From contig NZ_FYEA01000008.1 in NCBI RefSeq assembly GCF_900187605.1, positions 310,001 to 374,000 of the forward strand: DNA of 64,000 bases, read 5' to 3'. The stretch comes from Pseudomonas sp. Irchel 3H7. Its GTDB lineage: Bacteria; Pseudomonadota; Gammaproteobacteria; Pseudomonadales; Pseudomonadaceae. The notes beneath the pieces are model-generated. The model saw nothing but the letters and a program-made list of their open reading frames with translations, searched no databases and had not been told where the DNA came from. The position numbers and the translations under genes are program-made. Below, in pieces: positions 52,856-61,090 of the stretch. Positions within the stretch are counted from its first letter, which is position 1; the number at the start of each line of letters is the position of its first letter.

Positions 52856-54259
52856 TCAGCGGGCAGCAACCGCCTGGGCAGTGGCATCGCTGAAATCGAG
52901 GACCTTGCCACCCTGCGCCGAGGCATATTGCTGGGCCTGACCCTTGAGCAAAAACGCGCTCAGGCGCCCTTTCGAATCACTGGCAAACCACGCCTGGTCC
53001 GCGAGCAGCTTGATCCCGCTGTCACTGGCTTGCGCATACACCGCACGGACGTTTTTGCCTTCCTGCTTCAAAGCCGCCAGTGCAGTGAAGGCAGACTCGG
53101 CCGAGGCATAGCGGCGGACTTTGTCCTCACCGCGCACCCAGATTTCCGCAACATGGCTGAAGTCGGTGATTGCGTTACCGGTTGCGGCATCCGTAGCCTT
53201 CAGCGGCGTCTGCGCGTAGTTGGCCAACTGCGCCGTGTAATCCAGACCCGACGCCTTGAACGCCGCACGAATGTATTGATCGTCAATGAAGGTATTCAGA
53301 TCGAGCCCGCGATCAGCCTTCTTCAGCAGCTTCAACGTGTCGATAGCCGTGCCAACCGCCTGACGATATTCCGGCTTCCAGCTCAGGTCGCGGGTCTGCA
53401 CGCCAAGCGGACCGTGGAACAGATAATTCACCTCGGCATCGACACCGGTGACTTTGGCGATCAGCTCGCTGTACTTCTCAGGCTCGGCAGCGAGCAGTTG
53501 ATTGGCCTCGATACTCGCTCGCAGATAAGCGACAACAATCTCCGGGTACTTCTTCGCATAGGCCTGATCCACCAGTGCACCATGGAACGTCGGCGCATTG
53601 GCCTGGGCGCCATCGTAGATCTTGCGTGCGAAGCCTCGGCTCGGGAACAGTTCGGCGAACGGCACGAAATCGGCGTGAGCGTCGATCTTGCCGGCCTGCA
53701 ACGCCGAGCCGGCGACTTCCGGCGGCTGGGCGATGATGTTCACGTCCTTGAGCGGATCCCAGCCCTGCGCCGCCACCGCACGCAGCAACATGCCGTGGGC
53801 GGTGGAGGCGAACGGCACGGAAATCGTCTTGCCCTTGAGTTCGCTCAGCGCCTGCACGCCCGACGCGCTCGGCACGACGATGCCGTTGCCGCTGCCCTTG
53901 ATACTGCCCGAGAGCACGCTGATGAACAGGCTGTGTTTGCCGGCGGTTTCGAACGCAACACCGTTGAACGCACCGGGGAAATCGGCCATGGCGCCGAAGT
54001 CGAGTTTGCCGGCAACCATTTCGTTGGTCAGTGGCGCGCCGCTGGTGAAGTTTTTCCACTGAACATCGTACTTCGCGTCTTTGTAGGTGCCGTCGTGGGG
54101 CAGGTATTTGTCGAGCAGGCCGAGTTCACGAATCAACAGCCCGCCAGCGGCGCAGTTGATGGTGGTGTCCTGGGTGCCGATGGCGATGCGGATGGTTTCG
54201 GCCGAGGCCGACACGGTGAACGAAGCCAGTACCAGACCGGCGATTGCTGCACGCAACAT
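52856..54259 (-). CDS. ABC substrate-binding protein with C-terminal extension
   Basis: A 467-residue periplasmic protein. The signal peptide is 1-21 (MLRAAIAGLVLASFTVSASA). Residues about 22-345 form an NrtA/SsuA/TauA-like binding fold (ETIRIAIGTQDTTINCAAGG, GAPLTNEMVAGKLDFGAMAD, VPFASTAHGMLLRAVAAQGW). Usual members end near 320-340 residues; here a further segment (about 351-467) holds RRYASAESAFTALAALKQEG and AWFASDSKGRLSAFLLKGQA, with GGKVLDF near the end, a layout like NosL-type domains. The start follows GAGGGG. It lies after the ferredoxin gene, and a repeat is between. Confidence 0.88.
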   Translation of the reverse strand: MLRAAIAGLVLASFTVSASAETIRIAIGTQDTTINCAAGGLLIRELGLLDKYLPHDGTYKDAKYDVQWKNFTSGAPLTNEMVAGKLDFGAMADFPGAFNGVAFETAGKHSLFISVLSGSIKGSGNGIVVPSASGVQALSELKGKTISVPFASTAHGMLLRAVAAQGWDPLKDVNIIAQPPEVAGSALQAGKIDAHADFVPFAELFPSRGFARKIYDGAQANAPTFHGALVDQAYAKKYPEIVVAYLRASIEANQLLAAEPEKYSELIAKVTGVDAEVNYLFHGPLGVQTRDLSWKPEYRQAVGTAIDTLKLLKKADRGLDLNTFIDDQYIRAAFKASGLDYTAQLANYAQTPLKATDAATGNAITDFSHVAEIWVRGEDKVRRYASAESAFTALAALKQEGKNVRAVYAQASDSGIKLLADQAWFASDSKGRLSAFLLKGQAQQYASAQGGKVLDFSDATAQAVAAR

Positions 54260-54390
54260 GAGTGTTTCCCCTCGAATCATTTATTTGAGTTCGTCTCCGC
54301 CGCGATCAGGGCGCGGTGGGAAACGAGGGGTTATCGGTGAATCCAGCGTCCGGGTGTTTCCGGATGGCTTTGGGTTGTCACAGTTCCAAA

Positions 54391-54483
54391 TGTAGGAGTG
54401 AGCCTGCTCGCGATAGCGGTTTTCCAGATGTTGATGTGCTGACTGAGACACCGCTATCGCGAGCAGGCTCACTCCTACAGGGG
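54391..54483. repeat. Palindromic intergenic repeat, family C, inside an operon
   Basis: Inverted arms TGTAGGAGTGAGCCTGCTCG and CGAGCAGGCTCACTCCTACA with CGATAGCGG/CCGCTATCG. It separates the ferredoxin gene from the binding-protein gene. Confidence 0.87.
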
Positions 54484-54491
54484 ATCGGGTT

Positions 54492-54737
54492 TCAACGCAG
54501 GAGATAGGGGATGTCGACTTTGACGGCACCCGTCGGGCAATCCTTCTCGCACGGCATGCAGTACCAGCATTCATCGAACGCCATATAGGCCTTTTGCGTC
54601 GCCGGATTGATCGCCAGCAAGTCCATCGGGCAGACATCCACGCACACGGTGCAGCCCTTTTCGGCGATGCATTTGTCCTCGTCCACGGTGACGGGGGCGT
54701 TGGAGCGGAAGAAGATTTCCTGAGCTTGATAGGCCAT
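54492..54737 (-). CDS. Two-cluster ferredoxin, AprB-like
   Basis: An 81-residue ferredoxin with eight cysteines in two sets: Cys23, 29, 32, 36 (CIAEKGCTVCVDVCP) and Cys57, 60, 63, 67 (CWYCMPCEKDCP). They would bind two [4Fe-4S] clusters. The order, the DECWYC start of the second set and the end TGAVKVDIPYL resemble the beta subunit of APS reductase (AprB), but the long AprB tail is missing. It lies 27 bases after the flavoprotein gene and is surely its electron partner. Confidence 0.9.
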   Translation of the reverse strand: MAYQAQEIFFRSNAPVTVDEDKCIAEKGCTVCVDVCPMDLLAINPATQKAYMAFDECWYCMPCEKDCPTGAVKVDIPYLLR

Positions 54738-54764
54738 GGTTCGGGCTCTCTGGTTATTGATGTA

Positions 54765-56495
54765 TCAAGCGGCGAAAGCGCCGACCCGCAAACGGTCGTA
54801 AGCCTGCATTTCCTCGGCATCGAGCGGGATGATGTAAGGCTCGACGGCTTTCTTGAAACTGGTCATCTGGCCGTCCTCGCCCTTCTTCAGGTGGCAATGG
54901 CAGAACCATTCGCTGTCGTTGCGTTGCGGGTGATCGACGCGATAGTGGTACAGGCCCCAGCGGCTTTCGGCGCGGAACAACGAGGCGCGCGCGGCCATTT
55001 CCGCGCAGTCGCGGATCACGCTGGTTTCCATCGCGCGCATCAGTTCGTGGGCGTTGTTGGCCTTCATCTGCTCGAGATCGCGTTCGATGTCGCTGAAGCG
55101 CTGCAGGCCGATCTGCATCTTTTTGGTCACTTTCGGCGGTTGCAGGTAGTCGTTGACGAAGCGCCGCAGCTTGTACTCGACCTGCGCTGGCGGCAGACCG
55201 TTTTCACGATCCAGCGGTGCGTAGACCCGAGCCTTTTCCTTTTCGATTTGCGCGGCATCCAGCGCGGAAAACTCGCGCCCGGCGACAAAGTCGGCGGCGT
55301 TGTGCCCAGCGAACCAGCCATACGTGAACGCGCCGAGCATATAGTTGTGCGGCACAGCGGCCATGTCACCCGCCGAGTACAGCCCTTTCACCGAGGTCTC
55401 GGCACGCTCGTTGACCCACACCCCTGACGCCGAGTGGCCGCTGCAAAAGCCGATTTCGGAGATGTGCATTTCGACCATTTGCGTGCGGTAGTCGGTGCCA
55501 CGATTGGCGTGGAACTGGCCACGGCTCGGGCGCTCGTTGCTGTGCAGAATTTCCTCGATGTTCTGGATGGTTTCTTCCGCCAGGTGATCGAGTTTGAGAA
55601 ACACCGGACCGTTGCCGCTCTCCAGTTCCTGGTGGAACTCCCACATCATCTGCCCGCTCCAGTAGTCGCACTCGATGAAGCGTTCGCCCTTGTTGTTGGC
55701 GGTGTAGCCACCCAGCGGACCGGTGACGTAGGCGCAGGCCGGGCCGTTGTAATCCTTGATCAACGGGTTGATCTGGAAGCACTCGAGGTTGGCCAGTTCG
55801 GCACCCGCGTGATAGGCCATCGCGTAGCCGTCACCAGCATTGGTCGGGTTTTCGTAGGTGCCCATCAGGTAGCCCGACGACGGCAGACCGAGACGCCCGG
55901 CAGCGCCACAGGCGAGGATCACCGCTTTGGCCTTGATCACATGAAAGTCGGCGGTGCGGCAATCGAAGCCCATCACACCGTTGACGGTGCCCTCCGCGTC
56001 GGTCAGCAACCGCGTGCAAACGAGACGATTGGTGATGCTCACCCGCGCACGTTTCAATTGGCGATAGAGGACTTTTTTGATGTCGTGTCCTTCCGGCATC
56101 GGCAGCACGTAGGCGCCCATGTGGTGGACTTTTTTCACCGCGTAATCGCCGGTTTCATCCTTCTCGAACTTCACGCCCCAGCGGTCGAGTTGCTCGATGG
56201 TTTCGAAGCTGTGCGTTGCATAGGCGTACACCGCCGCCTGATTGACGATGCCGTCGTTGGCGATGGTGATTTCCTTGGTGTACTGCTCCGGTGTCGAGTG
56301 GCCGGGGATGATCGCGTTGTTCAGGCCGTCCATGCCCATGCTGATGGCGCCGCTGCGTTTGACGTTGGCCTTGTCGACCAGCAGCACGCGCAGGTCGCGG
56401 TTGTTTTCCTTGGCCTTGATTGCCGCCATCGGCCCGGCGGTGCCGCCGCCAATGACGACGATGTCGTATTCCTGTTCGAGCACGTTGCGGGTCAT
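54765..56495 (-). CDS. APS-reductase-like / fumarate-reductase-type flavoprotein
   Basis: A 576-residue FAD protein. The dinucleotide motif is IVVIGGGTAGPMAAIKA. RSGAISMGMDGLNNAI and GLYSAGDMAAVPHNYMLGAF recall the alpha subunit of APS reductase (AprA) more than succinate dehydrogenase or fumarate reductase. The C-terminus has a Cys/His pair in WFCHCHLKKGEDG. With the AprB-like ferredoxin it should form a cytoplasmic redox enzyme; the substrate may be what the linked ABC importer brings in. The organism type is not a sulfate respirer, so a true APS reductase role is unlikely. It overlaps the GntR gene by 4 bases. Confidence 0.85.
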   Translation of the reverse strand: MTRNVLEQEYDIVVIGGGTAGPMAAIKAKENNRDLRVLLVDKANVKRSGAISMGMDGLNNAIIPGHSTPEQYTKEITIANDGIVNQAAVYAYATHSFETIEQLDRWGVKFEKDETGDYAVKKVHHMGAYVLPMPEGHDIKKVLYRQLKRARVSITNRLVCTRLLTDAEGTVNGVMGFDCRTADFHVIKAKAVILACGAAGRLGLPSSGYLMGTYENPTNAGDGYAMAYHAGAELANLECFQINPLIKDYNGPACAYVTGPLGGYTANNKGERFIECDYWSGQMMWEFHQELESGNGPVFLKLDHLAEETIQNIEEILHSNERPSRGQFHANRGTDYRTQMVEMHISEIGFCSGHSASGVWVNERAETSVKGLYSAGDMAAVPHNYMLGAFTYGWFAGHNAADFVAGREFSALDAAQIEKEKARVYAPLDRENGLPPAQVEYKLRRFVNDYLQPPKVTKKMQIGLQRFSDIERDLEQMKANNAHELMRAMETSVIRDCAEMAARASLFRAESRWGLYHYRVDHPQRNDSEWFCHCHLKKGEDGQMTSFKKAVEPYIIPLDAEEMQAYDRLRVGAFAA

Positions 56496-57259
56496 GCCTG
56501 CTCCCCTTTTTGCCGGTCAATCCGCAGGCGGTACTGAAACGCATCGCCACGGTAATAAAGGTGTTCGAAGTCCAGCGGCTGGCCTTGCGCGTCGTGGGTC
56601 AAACGTTCGATGCGCATGATCGGCGAGCCGGCCTCGACGTTCAGCGCCTGGGTCAGGTCGCTGTCGGCCAGCACCGCGTCGATGGCCAGATCGGCGTGGC
56701 CGAGGGCGATGCCGCAGTCGTTTTCGAGAATCAGGAAGATGTCGCGGGTGACCAGATCGGCCTTCTCCAGGCGCTCGCCGACGGCTTTCGGCAGGTAGGT
56801 GATTTCCAGCGAGATCGGCTCGCGATTGATCAGGCGCACGCGTTTGATCTGCGCGACGATTTCGCCCTCGGCGACCTGCAAACGCTGGGCGACGCGCTTG
56901 TCAGCGGGGATGAATTTGAAGCTGCGCAGGCGGTTGATCACCTCGTAGCCACGCCCGGTCATCGACTCGGCGAGGCCTTGCAGGCTGCTGACGTTCTGAA
57001 AGGTTTTCGGCTTGGCGACGAAGGTGCCTTTGCCGTGGATCTTGAAGATCAGCCCTTCCTTTTGCAGATCGCCAAGCGCCTGGCGCACGGTGATGCGGCT
57101 GACTTTGAACAGCGCGCCGAGTTCGCTTTCGGAGGGCATCTGGCTGTCTTGCGGGTATTCGCCGTCGAGAATGCGCGCACGGAGAACGTCGCGCAGTTGG
57201 GTGTGCAGCGGGACACTTGATAAGGAGAGCGGGCTAAGAGAGAGAACGTTATCGGTCAT
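56492..57259 (-). CDS. GntR-family regulator, UTRA (HutC) subfamily
   Basis: A 255-residue regulator. The winged helix is SQMPSESELGALFKVSRITV, RQALGDLQKEGLIFKIHGKG; the UTRA effector domain follows (about 95-245: EGEIVAQIKRVRLINREPIS, QGQPLDFEHLYYRGDAFQYR). It heads the flavoprotein-importer operon, and its stop overlaps the flavoprotein ATG. A palindrome (57273-57290) covers a possible upstream ATG at 57277, so the start MTDNVLSLS at 57259 is preferred, though the SD is weak for both. Confidence 0.88.
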   Translation of the reverse strand: MTDNVLSLSPLSLSSVPLHTQLRDVLRARILDGEYPQDSQMPSESELGALFKVSRITVRQALGDLQKEGLIFKIHGKGTFVAKPKTFQNVSSLQGLAESMTGRGYEVINRLRSFKFIPADKRVAQRLQVAEGEIVAQIKRVRLINREPISLEITYLPKAVGERLEKADLVTRDIFLILENDCGIALGHADLAIDAVLADSDLTQALNVEAGSPIMRIERLTHDAQGQPLDFEHLYYRGDAFQYRLRIDRQKGEQA

Positions 57260-57272
57260 CGCGGGATCACTT

Positions 57273-57312
57273 GTCATAACGAGTTATGACGTGATCTTAG
57301 AGTTGTTATGAC
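57273..57312. promoter_or_regulatory. Likely GntR operator of the flavoprotein operon
   Basis: GTCATAAC-GA-GTTATGAC is a perfect palindrome at 57273-57290, and another half site GTTATGAC lies at 57305-57312, two helical turns (22 bases) away. Position just upstream of the regulator gene suggests autoregulation. Confidence 0.7.
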
Positions 57313-57360
57313 AAGGTTAGAAATATTGTTTGGGCATAACCTTAGATTCGGTGTTGAAAA

Positions 57361-57440
57361 TCAAAAGATCGCAGCTTTCGGCAGCTCCTACAGGGGATCG
57401 CGGTTTCATGTAGGAGCTGCCGAAAGCTGCGATCTATTGA
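57361..57440. repeat. Palindromic intergenic repeat, family A, inverted order
   Basis: Here the arms point the other way: TCAAAAGATCGCAGCTTTCG with GCAGCTCCTACAG comes first, and TGTAGGAGCTGCCGAAAGCT with GCGATCTATTGA second. It ends at the stop codon of the next gene. Confidence 0.85.
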
Positions 57441-57442
57441 TC

Positions 57443-58408
57443 TTAACGTTTGAGGATCTGGTCCATGACCCAGTCGGTCTTGAGCGCTTGTTCGGCGACT
57501 GCAGGGTGTTGTGAATCACCACGAATATGCGCATTCATGCCCAATACGTGATGCCACTGGATGTTTTCGTGATGAGGGATGTCCAGGCTGACGACTTCAT
57601 CCGCATGCAGCTGCACAGAATGCTCATCAAACACCGAAAAACCGATCCGCCCGAGGCTGCCGATGATCTCGACCCGATCCTCACGCCGATCCGCAACAAA
57701 GCTCCAGCAACCCATGCCCAGCGCCCCGGAGGCGAACCGCCAACTGGCGCTGACCGCATCCTCTGCCGCGTACAACCCGGCCTGACGCGCGGTGAATCCG
57801 GCGACCTCGACGATGTCGCCAAGCAGATACTGGAACAGGTCAAAGCCATGACTGGCCAGATCGGCAAAGTAACCGCCACCGGCCACCGCCGGATCCGTGC
57901 GCCAATTGTCGCGACCGTCCAGATCCACCGGCGAAGGTGCCTTGGTCAGCGTCCAGCTCAAGTGCCGAACCTCACCGATGCGCCCCTCCGCCAACCATTG
58001 CCGCACCTGCGCAAAACGCGGCAACGAACGGCGATAGTAGGACACAAACAAGTGCAATCCGGCCTCGGCAAACACCTGCTGCATCTCGCGACTTTGTCCG
58101 GCATTCAGCGCCATCGGTTTTTCCACGCAGCAATGTTTGCCGGCGGCGGCGACTTTCAGGCTGTAGGCGTGGTGGCTGTCGGGTGGCGTGGCGATGTACA
58201 CCGCGTCCACCTCGGGATCGTTGATCAGCGCATCCACATCGGTGTAGACCCGCGCGATGCCGTGGCGCGCGGCGTAATCGGTCACCGCTTCGAGGCGTCG
58301 GCCCATCACCGCCACCAGCGCCGAACCGGGCGCTTTGTAGAAGGCCGGCCCGCTCTTGCGTTCAGCGACGCTGCCACAACCGATCATGCCCCAGCGCACC
58401 ACGTCCAT
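57443..58408 (-). CDS. Gfo/Idh/MocA-family oxidoreductase
   Basis: A 321-residue NAD(P)-dependent oxidoreductase. The Rossmann motif is RWGMIGCGSVAERKSGPAF; EKPMALN is the family's catalytic-type motif near residue 95; the C-terminal domain begins around 125 (RIGEVRHLSWTLTKAPS, GGGYFADLASHGFDLFQYLL). The substrate may be a sugar or inositol, but no sugar genes are near. The start MDVVRWG fits AAGGA six bases upstream; the ATG two codons earlier touches the SD. It lies 11 bases after the DyP peroxidase gene, so both are likely cotranscribed. Confidence 0.88.
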   Translation of the reverse strand: MDVVRWGMIGCGSVAERKSGPAFYKAPGSALVAVMGRRLEAVTDYAARHGIARVYTDVDALINDPEVDAVYIATPPDSHHAYSLKVAAAGKHCCVEKPMALNAGQSREMQQVFAEAGLHLFVSYYRRSLPRFAQVRQWLAEGRIGEVRHLSWTLTKAPSPVDLDGRDNWRTDPAVAGGGYFADLASHGFDLFQYLLGDIVEVAGFTARQAGLYAAEDAVSASWRFASGALGMGCWSFVADRREDRVEIIGSLGRIGFSVFDEHSVQLHADEVVSLDIPHHENIQWHHVLGMNAHIRGDSQHPAVAEQALKTDWVMDQILKR

Positions 58409-58419
58409 GTTCATTCCTT

Positions 58420-59307
58420 TTAGCCGATGCGCAAGGCGCGCAGATCGAGGTGACCGTCCTTCAGCGGCGGGCACCAGTAGTAGCCGCCAGTGATCGGGCG
58501 GCTGATGCGATACAGACCATCGGTGATGCCGTCTTCCAGACCACTCATACGGCGCAGTTGCGCTTCGAAGGCATCCAGTGAGAAACCAAAAGCAAGGAAC
58601 ATCAGGCCGGCGCGATCACCTTCGATCCACGGCATCGAACGACGCACGACGAAGGCTTCCGGCGCAAAGCTTTCCTGCGCGGTGCGTTTGACGTGGGCGG
58701 AGACCGGGGCGTCGTCGATCTCTTCGTTGTCGCTGAGGCGACGGCCCATGATGTTGTCTTTGTCGTCGGCGGACAGTTTGTGGAAACCCTTGAGGTCGTG
58801 CTGCCACTGCTGGATCGCGGCGAAGCTGCCACCGACCATACCGTCAGCGCCTGCGCTTTGCAGGGCGGCGGCGATGGCCGCTTCGTCGTGCGGGTTTTCG
58901 GTGCCGTCTTCGTAACCGGTGAGGTCGTGGCCGTCCTTGTGGCGGAAGGCTTCCTGCATCTCGACCAGACGCAGGGCCGGGGCCAGTGCGGCCTCGAGGG
59001 CGTTGCAGCGGTTGAGCAGTTCACCACGGTCGACGCCGTGCAGCCACACCCACAGTGCGTGCTGGGTCGACGGGTTTTCGACGCCAACGCCAGTCATGGC
59101 CGGAAAGCTGCGCAGGCCGTCGATCTGCACGTTGAGGGCCTTGGCCAGGGATTCGCCGAAACCGACCACCGCCGACTGGCCGTCTACCTGATTGATCAGG
59201 TTGTCGATCGCCTGCGGCAGCGCTTCCACCGACTCAAGGGCGAAAAACAGATGACGTGCTTGCGCAGGAACTGGGGTGGCGAGAATGCCCGGCTGGTAGT
59301 AACTCAT
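58420..59307 (-). CDS. DyP-type heme peroxidase
   Basis: A 295-residue dye-decolourising peroxidase. The GXXDG motif is GYEDG (131-135) with the acid-base Asp134. The likely proximal heme His is His205 (SAHVKRT), and the distal Arg is in VRRSMPWIEGDRAGLMF. The protein has no signal or Tat sequence, so it is cytoplasmic. The length fits the bacterial class B type (YfeX-like). It is first in a two-gene unit with the oxidoreductase at 57443. Confidence 0.93.
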   Translation of the reverse strand: MSYYQPGILATPVPAQARHLFFALESVEALPQAIDNLINQVDGQSAVVGFGESLAKALNVQIDGLRSFPAMTGVGVENPSTQHALWVWLHGVDRGELLNRCNALEAALAPALRLVEMQEAFRHKDGHDLTGYEDGTENPHDEAAIAAALQSAGADGMVGGSFAAIQQWQHDLKGFHKLSADDKDNIMGRRLSDNEEIDDAPVSAHVKRTAQESFAPEAFVVRRSMPWIEGDRAGLMFLAFGFSLDAFEAQLRRMSGLEDGITDGLYRISRPITGGYYWCPPLKDGHLDLRALRIG

Positions 59308-59381
59308 GTGAACTCCTTGGGAAAGTGCGCGGGAGTTTACCTGTGACCGGAAGGTTTGTGGGGGTTTGGACGCAAGTCAAA

Positions 59382-59961
59382 AGCCCCTCACCCTAGCCCT
59401 CTCCCAGAGGGAGAGGGAACTGATTCGGGGATATTAAAGATCTACACCGACTTGAACGTACATCGGTGAATCCATAATCGACACAAGATCTTTCAGGTCG
59501 ATGCATGACTCAAGACACTACGGTCGGCCCCCTCTCCCTCCGGGAGAGGGCTGGAGTGAGGGAATGATCGAGGTGAGACAGCGAAATGAGCGTGCACCTG
59601 TCAATCCATGATCGACGCGATCCTTCAGGTCGATGTAACTCGCAAGACCTCGGTCGGCGCCCTCTCCCTCCGGGAGAGGGCTGGGGTGAGGGAATGATCG
59701 AGGTGAGACAGCGAAATGAGCGTGCATCTTTGAATCCGTGATCGACGCGATCCTTCAAGTCGATGTAACTCGCAAGACACCTCGGTCGGCCCCCTCTCCC
59801 TCTGGGAGAGGGCTGGGGTGAGGGAATGATCGAGGTGAGACAGCGAAATAAGCGCGCATCGGTGAATCCATAATCGACACAGATCTTTCAGGTCGATGCA
59901 TGACTCAAGACACTACGGTCGGCTCCCTCTCCCTCCGGGAGAGGGCTGGGGTGAGGGTTGG
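59382..59961. repeat. Tandem array of family D repeats, unit about 131 bases
   Basis: The core CCTCTCCCTCCGGGAGAGGG recurs at 59531, 59661, 59793 (one change) and 59925, so the period is 130-132 bases; a partial first copy starts at 59382. Between cores are conserved GAATGATCGAGGTGAGACAG and TCAGGTCGATG segments. The array fills the 580-base gap and runs into the 3' end of the AraC gene. Confidence 0.88.
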
Positions 59962-60997
59962 CGTCATTACGCCAGGCGCTAGGGCTCAGCCCCGTCCAAC
60001 GCTTGAACGCTCGGCGAAAACTGCGCACATCGCTGTAGCCCACCTCTTCGGTAATCCGCTCGATCGGCATATCAGGATTGGCCAGCAAACTCAGGGTCCG
60101 CGCCTGCCGCACCTGCTCCAGCAACGCCTCGAACGTCAGCGCATGCTCAGTCAACCGCCGGCGCAAGGTGCGGCTGCTCATATTCAAATCACCAGCAATC
60201 TTTTCAATGTGACTGCCACTACTCAGATCCCGCGCAATCGCCCGTTCCACAGCCTGAATCAGATCAAGCTTCTGATGCACCTGCGCCGCTTCCAGCTCCA
60301 GCAATGCCACCGCCTGACGCAACGCCAGCGAATGATGATTGGGCAGATTCACATCCAGCCATTGCCCATCGATCAGCATGCGATTGTGCAGGCAACCGAA
60401 GCGCACATCCGGCCCCAGCAGGCGGTGGTATTCGCTCAGATAATCCGGCGCGGCGTGCACGAACTCCACGGCAATCGCCTTGAACTCAGCCCCTGCCAGC
60501 GCGCGACCGTATACCAGCAGACTGGCGAAAAACTCCTCGACTGCGAACACCTGCACATCAGCGAACGGCAAGCGGCATTCAGCATCGAGATGCACCTGGC
60601 CACCGACCACATCGACGCTCGACACCACGATGCCGCCCGAGGTGTGCTGATGCCGAATGCCCAACGCAAAAGCATCACGCAAGGTCTTGCACAGCGACAG
60701 CACATGCCCGAGCAGGCCCAACGTGCCGAGCACGTTCTGCGCCCCGACCCACAGGCCCAAGCCCTGATTAGGCAGCACTTTAAGTGCGCGCTGAATCATC
60801 GCTACGGCTTGGCGATAGGAAATCCGCTGCGCCGGATCCTGCAGGTCTTCAAGGGTAAAACCCAGCCCACGGCACAGGCTCTGGGAATCGATGCCCCTGT
60901 TCTGCACGACTTCGGCGAGGGTTTGCAGGAGGAACGGCGAGACCAGCGCCAGTTCGAAGGTCGGGTCTTGGACTTTTACGTTCATGGGGGCTGACAT
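59888..60997 (-). CDS. AraC-family regulator, SphR/OruR-like
   Basis: A 369-residue regulator. The N-terminal half (about 20-210) is the arabinose-binding-like domain of the OruR/GbdR-like group (LAEVVQNRGIDSQSLCRGLG, SYRQAVAMIQRAL), and the C-terminal helix-turn-helix pair is standard (IEKIAGDLNMSSRTLRRRLT, PIERITEEVGYSDVRSFRRA, FKRWTGLSPSAWR). The last 22 residues (from about NPHPSPLPEGEGADRS) come from a family D repeat and replace the natural end. It is divergent from the SphA-like gene, an arrangement known for sphR-sphA in P. aeruginosa. A start at 60985 is also possible. Confidence 0.87.
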   Translation of the reverse strand: MSAPMNVKVQDPTFELALVSPFLLQTLAEVVQNRGIDSQSLCRGLGFTLEDLQDPAQRISYRQAVAMIQRALKVLPNQGLGLWVGAQNVLGTLGLLGHVLSLCKTLRDAFALGIRHQHTSGGIVVSSVDVVGGQVHLDAECRLPFADVQVFAVEEFFASLLVYGRALAGAEFKAIAVEFVHAAPDYLSEYHRLLGPDVRFGCLHNRMLIDGQWLDVNLPNHHSLALRQAVALLELEAAQVHQKLDLIQAVERAIARDLSSGSHIEKIAGDLNMSSRTLRRRLTEHALTFEALLEQVRQARTLSLLANPDMPIERITEEVGYSDVRSFRRAFKRWTGLSPSAWRNDANPHPSPLPEGEGADRSVLSHAST

Positions 60998-61090
60998 TCC
61001 GGATCACGCTTGATTGTTATTTTTGTAACCGGTTGTGTCGATGGAAGTTAGCACAAGGTTTACGGACTGTCCGCAGATGCCCCCCTCGGT

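Noticed and set aside
54765..56495. Succinate dehydrogenase or fumarate reductase flavoprotein of the citric acid cycle
   Set aside because: No membrane anchors or SdhB-type iron-sulfur subunit accompany it; its partner is a short two-cluster ferredoxin, and the local motifs look more like AprA.
59520..59960. Regular repeats that could suggest a CRISPR array
   Set aside because: The period of 130-132 bases is too long, the spacers are nearly identical to each other, and the core is a known type of dispersed intergenic repeat; no cas genes are near.
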